Source: Dinoroseobacter sp042096155 (GTDB lineage Bacteria; Pseudomonadota; Alphaproteobacteria; Rhodobacterales; Rhodobacteraceae). From it: a DNA stretch of 36,381 nucleotides. The notes below the pieces were generated by a model. That model saw only the letters and a program-made list of their open reading frames with translations. It ran no database searches and was not told the origin of the DNA. How positions within the stretch are numbered: the first letter of the stretch is position 1; the number at the start of each line of letters is the position of its first letter. Shown in pieces: positions 1 to 7,929 of this stretch. The position numbers and the translations under genes are program-made. The stretch covers positions 1 to 36,381 of the forward strand of contig JBELMC010000019.1 of the NCBI GenBank assembly GCA_042096155.1, written 5' to 3'.

Positions 1-599
1 CGGATACACCTTAGAAACGCTGCAAAACTGTCCGAAAAAGCGGGACCACTTCAAAACGCCCAAAGAACTGAAAAGCCTTGTTGGCGGTAAAATCCGTGAA
101 AACTAATTCGAGACAATTGGCCGGATATTCTGCGTTTGGCTGCCACCGCAGCTTCTGGCGCAATCCCTCCAAGCCAACTTCTCCGCAAGCTTGCATCTTA
201 TCCCCGCCAACATGAACTGACCGTTGCATTGCAAGAAATAGGCCACGTCGAACGCACCCTGTTTATGATGCAATGGTTGCTCGATACCAATCTGCAAAGA
301 CGCGCGCAAATCGGCCTCAATAAAGGTGAAGCGCATCATGCTCTCAAAAATGCGTGCGGATCGGAAGGCAGGGCGAAATTCGAGATAGAACAAGTGAAAG
401 TCAGCATTATAGAATGGCTGGCCTTAACCTACTTGCCGCTATCATCATTCACTGGAATACCAAGCATCTTGAGATTGCTGTCACAAAGCGTCAAACATCA
501 GGGAAAATAACACCGAATGAGCTTTTATGCCACGTTTCTCCGCTCGGATGGGCACATATTCTGCTCACTGGTGAGTACAGATGGCCAAAAAATGCTTAG
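1..599 (+). pseudogene. tnpA: Tn3-family transposase (TnpA), 3' remnant with frameshifts
   Basis: The C-terminal part of a Tn3-family DDE transposase can be followed across three reading frames. The first ~100 bases encode PKELKSLVGGKIREN. The frame then shifts near 103-106 to IRDNWPDILRLAA, LLRKLASYPRQHELTVAL and GLNKGEAHHALKNA. It shifts again near 353 to RIGRQGEIRDRT, GLNLLAAIIIHWNTKHLE and SPLGWAHILLTGEYRW, with a stop at 597-599. These blocks are the usual end of TnpA in this family. The two single-base losses and the missing 5' part (outside the window or deleted) make it non-functional. The stop codon lies inside the terminal inverted repeat at 595-632, as is common in Tn3 elements. 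The family is certain from the motifs; the exact subgroup is not known to me. Confidence 0.85.
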
Positions 600-632
600 G
601 GTGTCATTTCGCACTATTCCGTAACAGACCCC
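595..632 (+). repeat. 38-bp Tn3-type terminal inverted repeat
   Basis: Read on the minus strand this begins GGGGTCTGTTACGG and ends in CCTAAG, the typical shape of a 38-bp Tn3-family terminal repeat (GGGG at the outer end, TAAG at the inner end). It starts within the transposase stop codon, so it marks the outer end of the element whose tnpA remnant precedes it. A related repeat in the same orientation lies at 26894-26931. Confidence 0.85.
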
Positions 633-785
633 TGAATGAGAGTTGGGAGAGGCGTCCGAAAGACGGACGCTGAGCGGACAGGTTCAAGTGATGAAACGCA
701 CCTCAAGAAACCGTTGCTTTCGACGTCTCATATATCTGGTACGATTAAATTTGCAAAAGAGGCCCCTTATCCGTACACTTTGCGC

Positions 786-1307
786 ATGACTGCGACGAAA
801 ATCGGATACGCCCGCTGCTCCACCGACGGCCAAGACCTCACCGCCCAAAAACAGGCGCTCGAAACTCTTGGTGTGACCCTGGATCGTATCTACACCGATC
901 ATGGATTGACCGGCACCAACCGCGCGCGTCCCGGCTTGGATCAAGCAATCGCCGCCGTTCGCGAAGGTGATACACTCGTGGTTTCCAAGCTCGACCGGCT
1001 GGCACGATCTGTTCCAGATGCCCGCGCCATTGCGGACCAACTTGAAACCAAAGGCGTCAAGCTCGCCCTTGGCGCATCAGTCTATGACCCCACCGATCCC
1101 ATGGGAAAGATGTTCTTCAACATCCTTGCCACCTTCGCCGAGTTCGAGGCCGACCTTATCCGCATGCGCACCCGCGAAGGCATGGCAATCGCCCGTGCAA
1201 AGGGCAAGCTGCGCGGTAAACAGCCAAAGTTATCCGACAAACAGCACCGAGATGCTTTCCTCGCCACGCAGGCCTGCCAATACAATGCGGATCTTCTCTT
1301 CCGCTGA
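786..1307 (+). pseudogene. tnpR: Serine recombinase (Tn3-type resolvase), 3'-truncated
   Basis: The ORF from ATG 786 begins TKIGYARCSTDGQDL, the N-terminus of a small serine recombinase, with the catalytic Ser in the ARCSTD segment. LVVSKLDRLARSVPDA and the E-helix block FFNILATFAEFEADLIRMRT follow. At about 1240, after KLSDKQ, the sequence runs into an IS3-type fragment. The last ~22 codons are therefore foreign and the C-terminal helix-turn-helix for res-site DNA is lost. Upstream ATG/GTG codons exist, but homology begins at 786. It is most likely a dead resolvase, not necessarily from the same element as the TnpA remnant, because it lies outside that element's terminal repeat. Confidence 0.85.
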
Positions 1308-1469
1308 ATAGGTTTGCCGCGTCTTCCGGCGGATGGTCTTGACCACTTTCTCGGCGGCGTCTTTCGATGTCTGCGGTTTCTGCGTCAGATCTCCTAATGA
1401 TAAGATAAGCCAGAAATCCTCCCTTATTCAAATCCTCAAATCTGTCCCAAGGGTGCTGACGTCAGACAG
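1243..1469 (-). mobile_element. IS3-family orfA fragment with left end
   Basis: Read on the minus strand from about 1388 the codons give TQKPQTSKDAAEKVVKTIRR, then YSAEEKIRIVLAGLRGEES, the N-terminal helix-turn-helix region of an IS3-family OrfA. It ends abruptly at about 1243, where it joins the truncated resolvase. The first codon would be CTG, an unusual start. The sequence between 1389 and about 1469 resembles an IS leader, starting TGTCTGACGTCAG on the minus strand, so the IS left end is placed near 1469. The orfB part is missing here. The family call is solid; the exact end is approximate. Confidence 0.7.
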
Positions 1470-1490
1470 AGCATGACCGGGTGAACGGGA

Positions 1491-2192
1491 GTGCAAAGCC
1501 GCGCCTGGACAAGAAACTGCGTGACCATAAAGCCCAAGGCGTGGCTCAAGCTGCGCGACACGATTGCTCAGCGCAAACCCATCATAAAATATAGCCATGA
1601 TGTTCCCGTCCCACCGATGGATGGGCCCTTTATCTTTGTGCCGCTTCAAGTGCCTGGTGACAGTCAGTTACGGGTATTTGGAGGGATGTTTCGCACCATT
1701 GATCTGTTTGTCGCCGCAATTTTGCGCCATGCAAAAAATTGTCCAGCAGGATGGCATATTCGGATCAAGGAACATCCTTCGTCGGTGCCTTTTGTTGGCG
1801 CTGCAATACGCGCTTCGGGGGTGCAAAATGTTGTGCTCGACAACAACACCAACACGTTTGATCAAGTACGCCAATCCAAGCTGGTTCTGACGGTCAATTC
1901 GTCTGTGGGGCTAGAGGCAATGTTTTTTGACAAACCCGTAGTTGCAGCAGGGAACTGCTTTTGGGCCATCGAGGGGATTGCAAACTCGGCCCAGACACCC
2001 GAAGCATTGGCCAAGCTATTTTCTGATCCGAACCAGGTCACATTTGATCCAGACGCGCGGCACGCTTTTTTTAGTTTTCTCGATCAGGAATATTATCCAC
2101 GGCTGTCTGCCCCGCTGGCTCTTCAAATTATGGACCGCTTAAAAGGGCCCGATGCATTGGGATTTTGGGAGAATGCGCGCATTCCTGATTAA
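1491..2192 (+). CDS. Partial KpsS/KpsC-type capsule polysaccharide protein
   Basis: The 233-residue ORF matches the C-terminal half of capsule polysaccharide export/biosynthesis proteins (Capsule_synth family; KpsS and KpsC act as Kdo transferases building the lipid-linked linker of ABC-exported capsules). Visible family signatures are FIFVPLQVPGDSQL near residue 50, HIRIKEHPSS near 95 and VLTVNSSVGLEAMFFDKPV near 135-150. Full-length members are usually about 400 residues or more, so the N-terminal half is absent. The ORF begins only about 20 bases after the IS3 left end. The GTG start at 1491 is arbitrary. Another frame over the first 80 bases (KPRLDKKLRDHKAQGVAQ) looks equally protein-like, so a frameshift near 1550 is possible. 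It is probably a remnant. kpsF follows 94 bases downstream on the same strand. Confidence 0.7.
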   Translation: MQSRAWTRNCVTIKPKAWLKLRDTIAQRKPIIKYSHDVPVPPMDGPFIFVPLQVPGDSQLRVFGGMFRTIDLFVAAILRHAKNCPAGWHIRIKEHPSSVPFVGAAIRASGVQNVVLDNNTNTFDQVRQSKLVLTVNSSVGLEAMFFDKPVVAAGNCFWAIEGIANSAQTPEALAKLFSDPNQVTFDPDARHAFFSFLDQEYYPRLSAPLALQIMDRLKGPDALGFWENARIPD

Positions 2193-2286
2193 CAACTCCG
2201 GCGTATTGAAGCGCGCTTTTCTGATTGCTCCTTCCCACTCAGATGCCTATCTGGCGCATTATGCTGAGATTTGAACCGGAGCCCCT

Positions 2287-3252
2287 ATGGACATGCCCTT
2301 GACGCTTGATACCGGTGCTTTGTTTCGCGATGTGGTCGCACAAGAAGCACGTGCGGTGGCGCTGTTGGACCAGATCCCTTCTGCGCAGATCACAACTGCT
2401 TTGGATCTTCTGCGCCAGCTCAAGGGCCGCTTAATTGTGTCTGGCATGGGCAAATCGGGCCATATCGGTTGTAAGATTGCCGCCACATTTGCCTCGACGG
2501 GCACGCCTGCGCAGTTTGTCCATCCGGGCGAGGCCAGTCACGGCGATCTGGGTATGATCCAGCCTGGCGATGTGATCCTTGCCATCTCGAACTCTGGGGA
2601 AACCGCTGAGCTGGCTGATCTGTTGACCCATGCTGCACGCTTTCAGATCCCGCTGATCGCGATCACCAAGCGCGCAAATAGCACTTTAGCCCAACATGCT
2701 GATGTTCTGTTATGCCTGCCCGATGTCCCTGAAGCCTGCACCATCGGCATGGCGCCCACAACCTCGACCACGTGCAGCCTGGTGATTGGCGATGCGCTGG
2801 CGGTGGCATTGATGACCTTACGTCAATTCGCCCGTGAGACTTTCCTGACATATCATCCCGGAGGCAAACTGGGGGCGCAATTGTTGACTGTCGGCGCGCT
2901 GATGCATTCGGGTGCTGCTTTGCCGATTGTGGCCGCTGAAGACAGCATGGAGCATGGCATTCTGGAGATGACTCAAAAAGGGTTTGGTATTGCGGCGGTG
3001 TGTGACAAGGGACGGCTGACAGGGGTGATCACAGATGGGGACTTGCGGCGTCATCTTGATGGGTTGATGGCCAAGAGCGTGGCTCAAGTGGCCAGCCCGA
3101 TGCCCAAGAGCATTTCGGCCGAGGCCCTGGCCTCAGAAGCGCTGGGGATCATGAACGCATCAAAGATCAGTGCGCTCTGTGTAACGGATGCGCCGGGCCA
3201 GCTGGTGGGATTGATCCATATCCATGATTGTCTGCGTGCAGGCGTTGCCTGA
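2287..3252 (+). CDS. kpsF: Arabinose-5-phosphate isomerase (KdsD/KpsF)
   Basis: This enzyme interconverts D-ribulose 5-phosphate and D-arabinose 5-phosphate, the first step toward Kdo. The 321-residue protein has the normal family length. It has an N-terminal SIS sugar-isomerase domain (about residues 40-175, with VSGMGKSGHIG and AISNSGET) followed by a CBS pair (about 205-321, with TDGDLRRHLDG). The start at 2287 is supported by GGAG five bases upstream. It lies between the kpsS remnant and manC on the same strand. The CBS motif DGDLRR recurs in the stand-alone CBS protein at 13873-14292. It is probably the capsule-dedicated copy (KpsF), since a chromosomal kdsD would be expected for lipopolysaccharide. 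Confidence 0.93.
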   Translation: MDMPLTLDTGALFRDVVAQEARAVALLDQIPSAQITTALDLLRQLKGRLIVSGMGKSGHIGCKIAATFASTGTPAQFVHPGEASHGDLGMIQPGDVILAISNSGETAELADLLTHAARFQIPLIAITKRANSTLAQHADVLLCLPDVPEACTIGMAPTTSTTCSLVIGDALAVALMTLRQFARETFLTYHPGGKLGAQLLTVGALMHSGAALPIVAAEDSMEHGILEMTQKGFGIAAVCDKGRLTGVITDGDLRRHLDGLMAKSVAQVASPMPKSISAEALASEALGIMNASKISALCVTDAPGQLVGLIHIHDCLRAGVA

Positions 3253-3360
3253 CGCTGACTATGTCAGAGACGCCACCGTCCCAAAGACCGATTAAGCCAT
3301 GACTTGATTTGGGAAATATGCCAGCATTTCGCGGAAAAAAACAAACCGAGCAAGCAGCCC

Positions 3361-4791
3361 ATGACAATTGTCCCCGTTCTTCTGTGCGGTGGTTCAGGTA
3401 CGCGCCTGTGGCCTTTATCACGCAAAAGCTACCCCAAACAGTTCACCGAGCTTGTCGGCACCCAGAGCTTATTTCAAGCCTCAGCCCAACGTCTGGCGGG
3501 GGCGGGCTATGCCGCCCCTTTGGTGATCACCGGATCTGATTTCCGCTTTATCGTGACCGAGCAGCTGGACGCGTCAGGCCTCAAAGACGGCACAGTGCTG
3601 ATCGAGCCCGAGGGGCGTAACACCGCCCCTGCCGTTCTGGCCGCCGCCCTGCATTTGGCGGCAACCGATCCACAGACACTGATGCTGGTGGCCCCCTCCG
3701 ATCACGTGATCCCTGATACCGCGGCCTTTACTGCAACAGTCGAGAAAGGCCGCGCGGTGGCGCTTGCCGGTGGGTTGGTGACGTTTGGTATCGCTCCAGA
3801 TCGCCCTGAGACTGGCTATGGCTATCTGGAACTGAGCGCGCAAAGCACGGGCGATCCGGTCGCCCTAAAACGATTTGTCGAAAAACCTGACGCGCACACC
3901 GCTCAAAATATGCTCACGGCTGGCAATTTCATGTGGAATGCGGGGATCTTCCTGTTCTCAGCCCAAGCGATCATTGATGCGTTCAAAACTCATGCGCCAC
4001 AGCTGATAACGCCGGTGCAAGCCGCCGTTGAAGGCATGCAGAGAGATTTGAATTTCTACCGTCTAGACCCTGACGCCTGGAGCAAAGCCGAGGATATCTC
4101 GATCGATTATGCCGTGATGGAAAAAGCGGATAATCTGTCAGTTGTGCCGTTCACTGGTGCATGGTCTGACCTGGGCGGCTGGGACGCGGTGCAACGCGAA
4201 GGCGATCAGGACAAGCGCGGCAATGTGCTGAGTGGGGCAGCCACAGCGATTGAATGCGACACCACGCTGCTGCGATCAGAGGCCGAAGGTCTCGAAGTGG
4301 TGGGCATCGGGCTGACCAATACCCTTGTCGTAGCCACGCCCGATGCCGTTTTGGTGGCAGATGCGTCGCGTGCCCAAGACGTTAAGCAGGCCGTGACGGC
4401 GTTGAAGAGCAAAGGCGCCAAGCAGGCCACCGAATTTCCCCGCGATCACCGCCCTTGGGGTTGGTTTGAAACACTCGCCCTATCAGATCGCTTTCAGGTC
4501 AAGCGCATCGTGGTCAAGCCAGGGGCGGCGCTGTCGCTGCAATCACATGTCCACCGCGCTGAGCATTGGATCGTGGTGTCTGGCACTGCGCGTGTTACCG
4601 TCGACGAGACGGTCAAGCTGGTGACTGAAAACCAATCGGTCTATATCCCACTGGGTGCCGTGCACCGGATGGAGAACCCGGGTAAAGTGCCCATGGTGCT
4701 GATTGAGGTGCAAACTGGTGTTTATCTGGGCGAGGACGATATCACCCGCTATGAAGACGTCTATGCCCGCGGTCAGGGTGCCAAAGGCTAG
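3361..4791 (+). CDS. manC: Mannose-1-phosphate guanylyltransferase/mannose-6-phosphate isomerase
   Basis: This bifunctional type II PMI-GMP (ManC/CpsB/XanB/AlgA type, 476 residues) makes mannose 6-phosphate from fructose 6-phosphate and GDP-mannose from mannose 1-phosphate and GTP. The N-terminal nucleotidyltransferase shows CGGSGTRLWPLSRKSYPKQF near residues 9-28, the DH pair in PSDHVI, and FVEKP. The C-terminal cupin isomerase domain (about 370-476) shows LSLQSHVHRAEHWIVVSGTA with its metal-binding Gln and His residues. ATG 3361 is chosen because family homology starts there; an in-frame codon at 3304 would add an unlikely tail. It supplies GDP-mannose to the dehydrogenase at 5111-6376 and to gmd/fcl at 27836-29874. 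Confidence 0.95.
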   Translation: MTIVPVLLCGGSGTRLWPLSRKSYPKQFTELVGTQSLFQASAQRLAGAGYAAPLVITGSDFRFIVTEQLDASGLKDGTVLIEPEGRNTAPAVLAAALHLAATDPQTLMLVAPSDHVIPDTAAFTATVEKGRAVALAGGLVTFGIAPDRPETGYGYLELSAQSTGDPVALKRFVEKPDAHTAQNMLTAGNFMWNAGIFLFSAQAIIDAFKTHAPQLITPVQAAVEGMQRDLNFYRLDPDAWSKAEDISIDYAVMEKADNLSVVPFTGAWSDLGGWDAVQREGDQDKRGNVLSGAATAIECDTTLLRSEAEGLEVVGIGLTNTLVVATPDAVLVADASRAQDVKQAVTALKSKGAKQATEFPRDHRPWGWFETLALSDRFQVKRIVVKPGAALSLQSHVHRAEHWIVVSGTARVTVDETVKLVTENQSVYIPLGAVHRMENPGKVPMVLIEVQTGVYLGEDDITRYEDVYARGQGAKG

Positions 4792-5110
4792 CTGTAGAGC
4801 CTGACCCACTTACAAAAGCGCTGTTGATTTTTCTGGATATACGCGCAAACCGGATGAGGCCATTGCATTCTGAGACCAGAGAATGCCCGTTGGTATGGAT
4901 GCCGCACTACGTCTTGGCGGATGATGACATTAAGCACATCCAATCCCGTCGCCGGGCGCACAACTCTGCTCTGGCGATGGTGATCAAAACCCAATCTGAT
5001 CTGTCAATGGCCTGCTTCTGAGGTGCCCGCGTCGCGGCAGGGCGAAGCCATGAACCGCCACGCGCCTTAACGCGGGATTCCCCCATCACCAACAGAGTCC
5101 TCTCAGCCCT
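4792..5110. other. Non-coding gap between convergent genes
   Basis: These 319 bases separate the 3' ends of manC and the minus-strand dehydrogenase. Only short open frames without recognisable homology occur. No strong GC hairpin followed by a T run was found, so the terminators of the two genes are not identified. The segment may be decayed DNA, but nothing in it could be named. Confidence 0.6.
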
Positions 5111-6376
5111 CTATCGGATAGTGTGGGTCTCAATCACGTTAAAGCTGTTCAAATCCAGATCATTGGCGATGGCATTGCTGGCCACAATCGTGTCCCAAGC
5201 CCCCGCCTGCGCCACTGTCTGGCTCACCAAAAGAAGATCAATTGTCGGCAGGTTCGAGTAAATAAAACCCAAATTCTGGCCCCGCAGCTTGCTGGGTTCG
5301 AGACCTGGATCATACACCTTCACATCAAACCCAGCGTTCAGCAGTTTGCGTGTCAAATCCACATTGGGACTTTCGCGTAGATCATCTGTTCCCGCTTTAA
5401 ACGCAAGTCCTGCCATCAAGATAGACCCTCCAGCCGGAGTGGCTTGCACGATCAGGTCAAACTGATGGTTCTTGTGGGATTCATTGGTGCGCAAAAGGCT
5501 ATCAATCAGATGGGTATTTGCCCCCACATCGGTCGAGATATATTGCAAGGCGCGCACATCCTTAGGCAAGCAAGAACCCCCAAATGCCCCGCCTGGGCGC
5601 GTGTAACAGTCAGAGATATTCAGCTTGGTGTCTGACACAAAAATATCGTGCACCTTGCTGGCGGAAATATCCATATTCTGGCACACCCGCCCGATCTCGT
5701 TGGCAAAGGCCACTTTGACCGCATGCCATGAATTATCGACAAATTTGGTAATCTCGGCTTCTTCGAACCCTGTTATGAACACCGGCGCGACAATACCGGA
5801 ATTCAGCACATCCATAACCTCAGATCTCTGCCCATCCTGTGTCCCGATCACAATCTTGGAGGGGTTGAAATAATCATGGATCGCCATGGCTTCGCGCAAG
5901 AATTCAGGGTTATAGACCAGTTCGATTTTGGTGGCAAAATCATCCCCCAATGTCGCTTGGAAAATTGGCATAATCAGATTTCTGATTGATCCAGGGCGCA
6001 TGGTCGACCGGTAGGCGACTGTCAAACGCGCTTGTGGCATCTGGGATGCGGCCAGGGCGATCTGACGAGACACCTCAACAATATGGCGCATATCATGCGC
6101 CCCATCAGGGCCCGAGGGCGTGCCCACACACACAATGGCCAGATCGGCATGGGCCACTGCCTCTTGCGGATCTTTCGTGGCGAACAATCTGCCGGTTTCG
6201 GAGATCTGTTTCATCAGGTCTGCGAGGCCAGGTTCCTCAAACGGAGGAATACCGGAATTGATATCAGCAATTTTACTGTCGCTGACATCAACCCCTACAA
6301 CAGAATGTCCCTTGCTGGAAATGCAGCATGCGGCGGTCAGACCGACATAACCCAAGCCGAAAATTGCGACTTTCAT
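5111..6376 (-). CDS. Nucleotide-sugar 6-dehydrogenase, probably GDP-mannose 6-dehydrogenase
   Basis: A 421-residue member of the UDP-glucose/GDP-mannose dehydrogenase family, which oxidises C6 of a nucleotide sugar twice with NAD+ to give a uronic acid donor. The N-terminus has the Rossmann motif GLGYVG (residues 7-12). The active-site Cys lies at about residue 269 in GGAFGGSCLPKDVRAL. Resemblance to AlgD-type GDP-mannose enzymes is seen in NSWHAVKVAFANEIGR and in the GGSCLPKDVRAL block, and GDP-mannose is made by manC next door (convergent). UDP-glucose dehydrogenase remains possible because substrate cannot be read with certainty. GGA lies about ten bases before the ATG at 6376. The 96-base gap upstream separates it from repA on the same strand. 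Confidence 0.88.
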   Translation of the reverse strand: MKVAIFGLGYVGLTAACCISSKGHSVVGVDVSDSKIADINSGIPPFEEPGLADLMKQISETGRLFATKDPQEAVAHADLAIVCVGTPSGPDGAHDMRHIVEVSRQIALAASQMPQARLTVAYRSTMRPGSIRNLIMPIFQATLGDDFATKIELVYNPEFLREAMAIHDYFNPSKIVIGTQDGQRSEVMDVLNSGIVAPVFITGFEEAEITKFVDNSWHAVKVAFANEIGRVCQNMDISASKVHDIFVSDTKLNISDCYTRPGGAFGGSCLPKDVRALQYISTDVGANTHLIDSLLRTNESHKNHQFDLIVQATPAGGSILMAGLAFKAGTDDLRESPNVDLTRKLLNAGFDVKVYDPGLEPSKLRGQNLGFIYSNLPTIDLLLVSQTVAQAGAWDTIVASNAIANDLDLNSFNVIETHTIR

Positions 6377-6472
6377 GTTGTAAGATTCCTTTGTGCCTTT
6401 TGGGAAACAATCTAATCAAACTACACCTGTGCCCGTACAGATCTACAGCAGAGCAAGGTCATTTGGTGTCAG

Positions 6473-7471
6473 TTACGGCTTGGCCTTTTGGCGCACCCAA
6501 CCCAAAAAAGCCTTCTCCGCCGAGCGTAACCGCGGGCGCCCCGAGATCGCCCAGAAGTTGCGCCACTCCGCTTCCAGCGCATACACATCAGCGCCAGGGA
6601 AAATCACACGCGCGGCTTGGCGCACATCATCATCAAAGGCGGGCAGATGAGGGCCAGCCTCGATCACCGAGCCCCGCAAGGAAAACCTGATTTTGTCACC
6701 GGGATCTTCTTCCATGTGATAGTCGGGCAAATGATCGGCGGTGATCATATCGCGCAGCATCTTGCGAAACACCCGTCGCGGGCTGGCACTGCCCGATTTT
6801 TTAAGCAACAGATCCACCGAAACCCGCCAGTGATCTTGTTTGCCGCAATGTTTGCGCGCGATCTCGTAGATCCGCCGTTCCAGAGGTTTGCGCAAACGAA
6901 AATAGTCGCGCGACAACGTCAGCACAGATTTCGACAGTACCGCTCGAAACAGCCATTCCGACAGCGTGACAGACACGCTGATCATCCGCCCTCCTTTGGA
7001 CTTGCGCGTGATCTCCCAGGCTTCGATCAAACCAAAACCACTGGTGGTTTCAACATCCCCGGTTGCGATATTGGTGGTGATGCGGGTGCCTGCCAGACGT
7101 TCGAACGCTTCACGCAGACGGCGATACGCATCGCCGCTGGTCTCGCGATTGGTGGCCACCAACAAATCAGCCGCGCACAAAGTCAACGTCCGTGTCACCG
7201 CGCGCCCCATATTCACAGCCGCCATCAATTGGCTGATGCAGAAGATCAAGATGTCCTTGTCGTGGATCGTCGCCAACCCGCGCACCGACGGGGTTACTGT
7301 CACCGCGCAGCCGTTGTGTTCATAAAACAAGATCCGCGTATCGGGCCGGGTCGACAAAGAAAACACCGGATGTTCCATCGTCGCCAAATCATCTTTGGGA
7401 ATCGCATCAAGGACATCACACAAAAAGAAATCTCTTTGCGGATAACGGTCCGGCATCAGGGTCGCGGCCAT
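6473..7471 (-). CDS. repA: Plasmid replication initiator RepA (RPA family)
   Basis: This protein opens the plasmid origin and recruits the replication machinery. The 332-residue sequence carries the family signature near the N-terminus, RDFFLCDVLDAIPKDD, then MEHPVFSLSTRPDTRI, VTPSVRGLATIHDKDILI and CISQLMAAVN. The middle region with RKPLERRIYEIARKHCG belongs to the winged-helix replication initiator fold. The start at 7471 is supported by a strong AGGGGG site seven to ten bases upstream; a second Met at residue 6 is less likely. It is transcribed away from parA, with the candidate origin and iterons between the two. A small palindrome at 7487-7500 sits immediately upstream and could be its operator. 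Roseobacter plasmids with this arrangement are classed as RepA-type replicons. Confidence 0.93.
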   Translation of the reverse strand: MAATLMPDRYPQRDFFLCDVLDAIPKDDLATMEHPVFSLSTRPDTRILFYEHNGCAVTVTPSVRGLATIHDKDILIFCISQLMAAVNMGRAVTRTLTLCAADLLVATNRETSGDAYRRLREAFERLAGTRITTNIATGDVETTSGFGLIEAWEITRKSKGGRMISVSVTLSEWLFRAVLSKSVLTLSRDYFRLRKPLERRIYEIARKHCGKQDHWRVSVDLLLKKSGSASPRRVFRKMLRDMITADHLPDYHMEEDPGDKIRFSLRGSVIEAGPHLPAFDDDVRQAARVIFPGADVYALEAEWRNFWAISGRPRLRSAEKAFLGWVRQKAKP

Positions 7472-7486
7472 GAAACGCCCCCTTTG

Positions 7487-7500
7487 CCGCTGTATAGCGG
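7487..7500. promoter_or_regulatory. Palindrome upstream of repA, possible operator
   Basis: CCGCT-GTAT-AGCGG is a perfect 5-bp inverted repeat with a 4-base centre, located about 15 bases before the repA start and just before its ribosome binding site. Either an autoregulatory operator or a small mRNA hairpin controlling repA translation would fit. This is inferred from position only. Confidence 0.4.
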
Positions 7501-7929
7501 ATCAATGATCACTGTTACTGCCTCAACCGGGACCGTTATCGGCCCTCTGATTTATCGTGGTTTTAGTGACACCAACCCTAAAGATATCCACAGCCTGCGT
7601 AAACACTCCACAGCGGGGGTTCAGAATCGCCTTATCGGGGGTTCAGAGTCACCTAAACGTGGTTTCAGAATCATCATGAAATTCTAAACCGCAATTTTGC
7701 ATAAATATTACAATATGTTGTTTGAAAATAAGAATGCTTTAACTCAGTTTTATAACACATATTTAACACCTACGATTTTTCCAAAGCCGACAGAGAAAGC
7801 ACAACGGGTGCCAAGAAAAACAAGGTAAAAAGAGAGAATCACAACATTTGTATCTGTTATGATGACATATGCGCGGATTTGTGCGATAAGCTAAAAAACA
7901 GCACACATCAGCCCAGAGCCGATACATTC
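7501..7929. other. oriV: Candidate plasmid replication origin, divergent repA-parA region
   Basis: The 429-base gap between divergent repA and parA has the parts expected of an iteron origin. A near-consensus DnaA box (ATATCCACA, one mismatch to TTATCCACA) lies at about 7583-7592. Three direct repeats follow at 7615-7672. A strongly A+T-rich tract then runs from about 7681 to 7780 (AATTTTGCATAAATATTACA and beyond), suited to strand opening. Both promoters (repA leftward, parA rightward) must also lie here. No obvious parS palindrome was recognised. Confidence 0.65.
7615..7672 (+). repeat. Three 22-bp-spaced iterons
   Basis: GGGGGTTCAGAATC at 7615, GGGGGTTCAGAGTC at 7637 and GTGGTTTCAGAATC at 7659 recur with a period of exactly 22 bases, two turns of the helix. 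A possible degenerate copy (GTGGTTTTAGTGAC) is at 7557. Repeats of this kind beside a RepA gene are typically the initiator's binding sites. Confidence 0.75.

Noticed and set aside
6617..7687. Long plus-strand open frame (356 codons) antisense to repA
   Set aside because: The opposite strand encodes a clear RepA with family motifs; the antisense frame is His/Arg/Gln-rich and has no recognisable domain.
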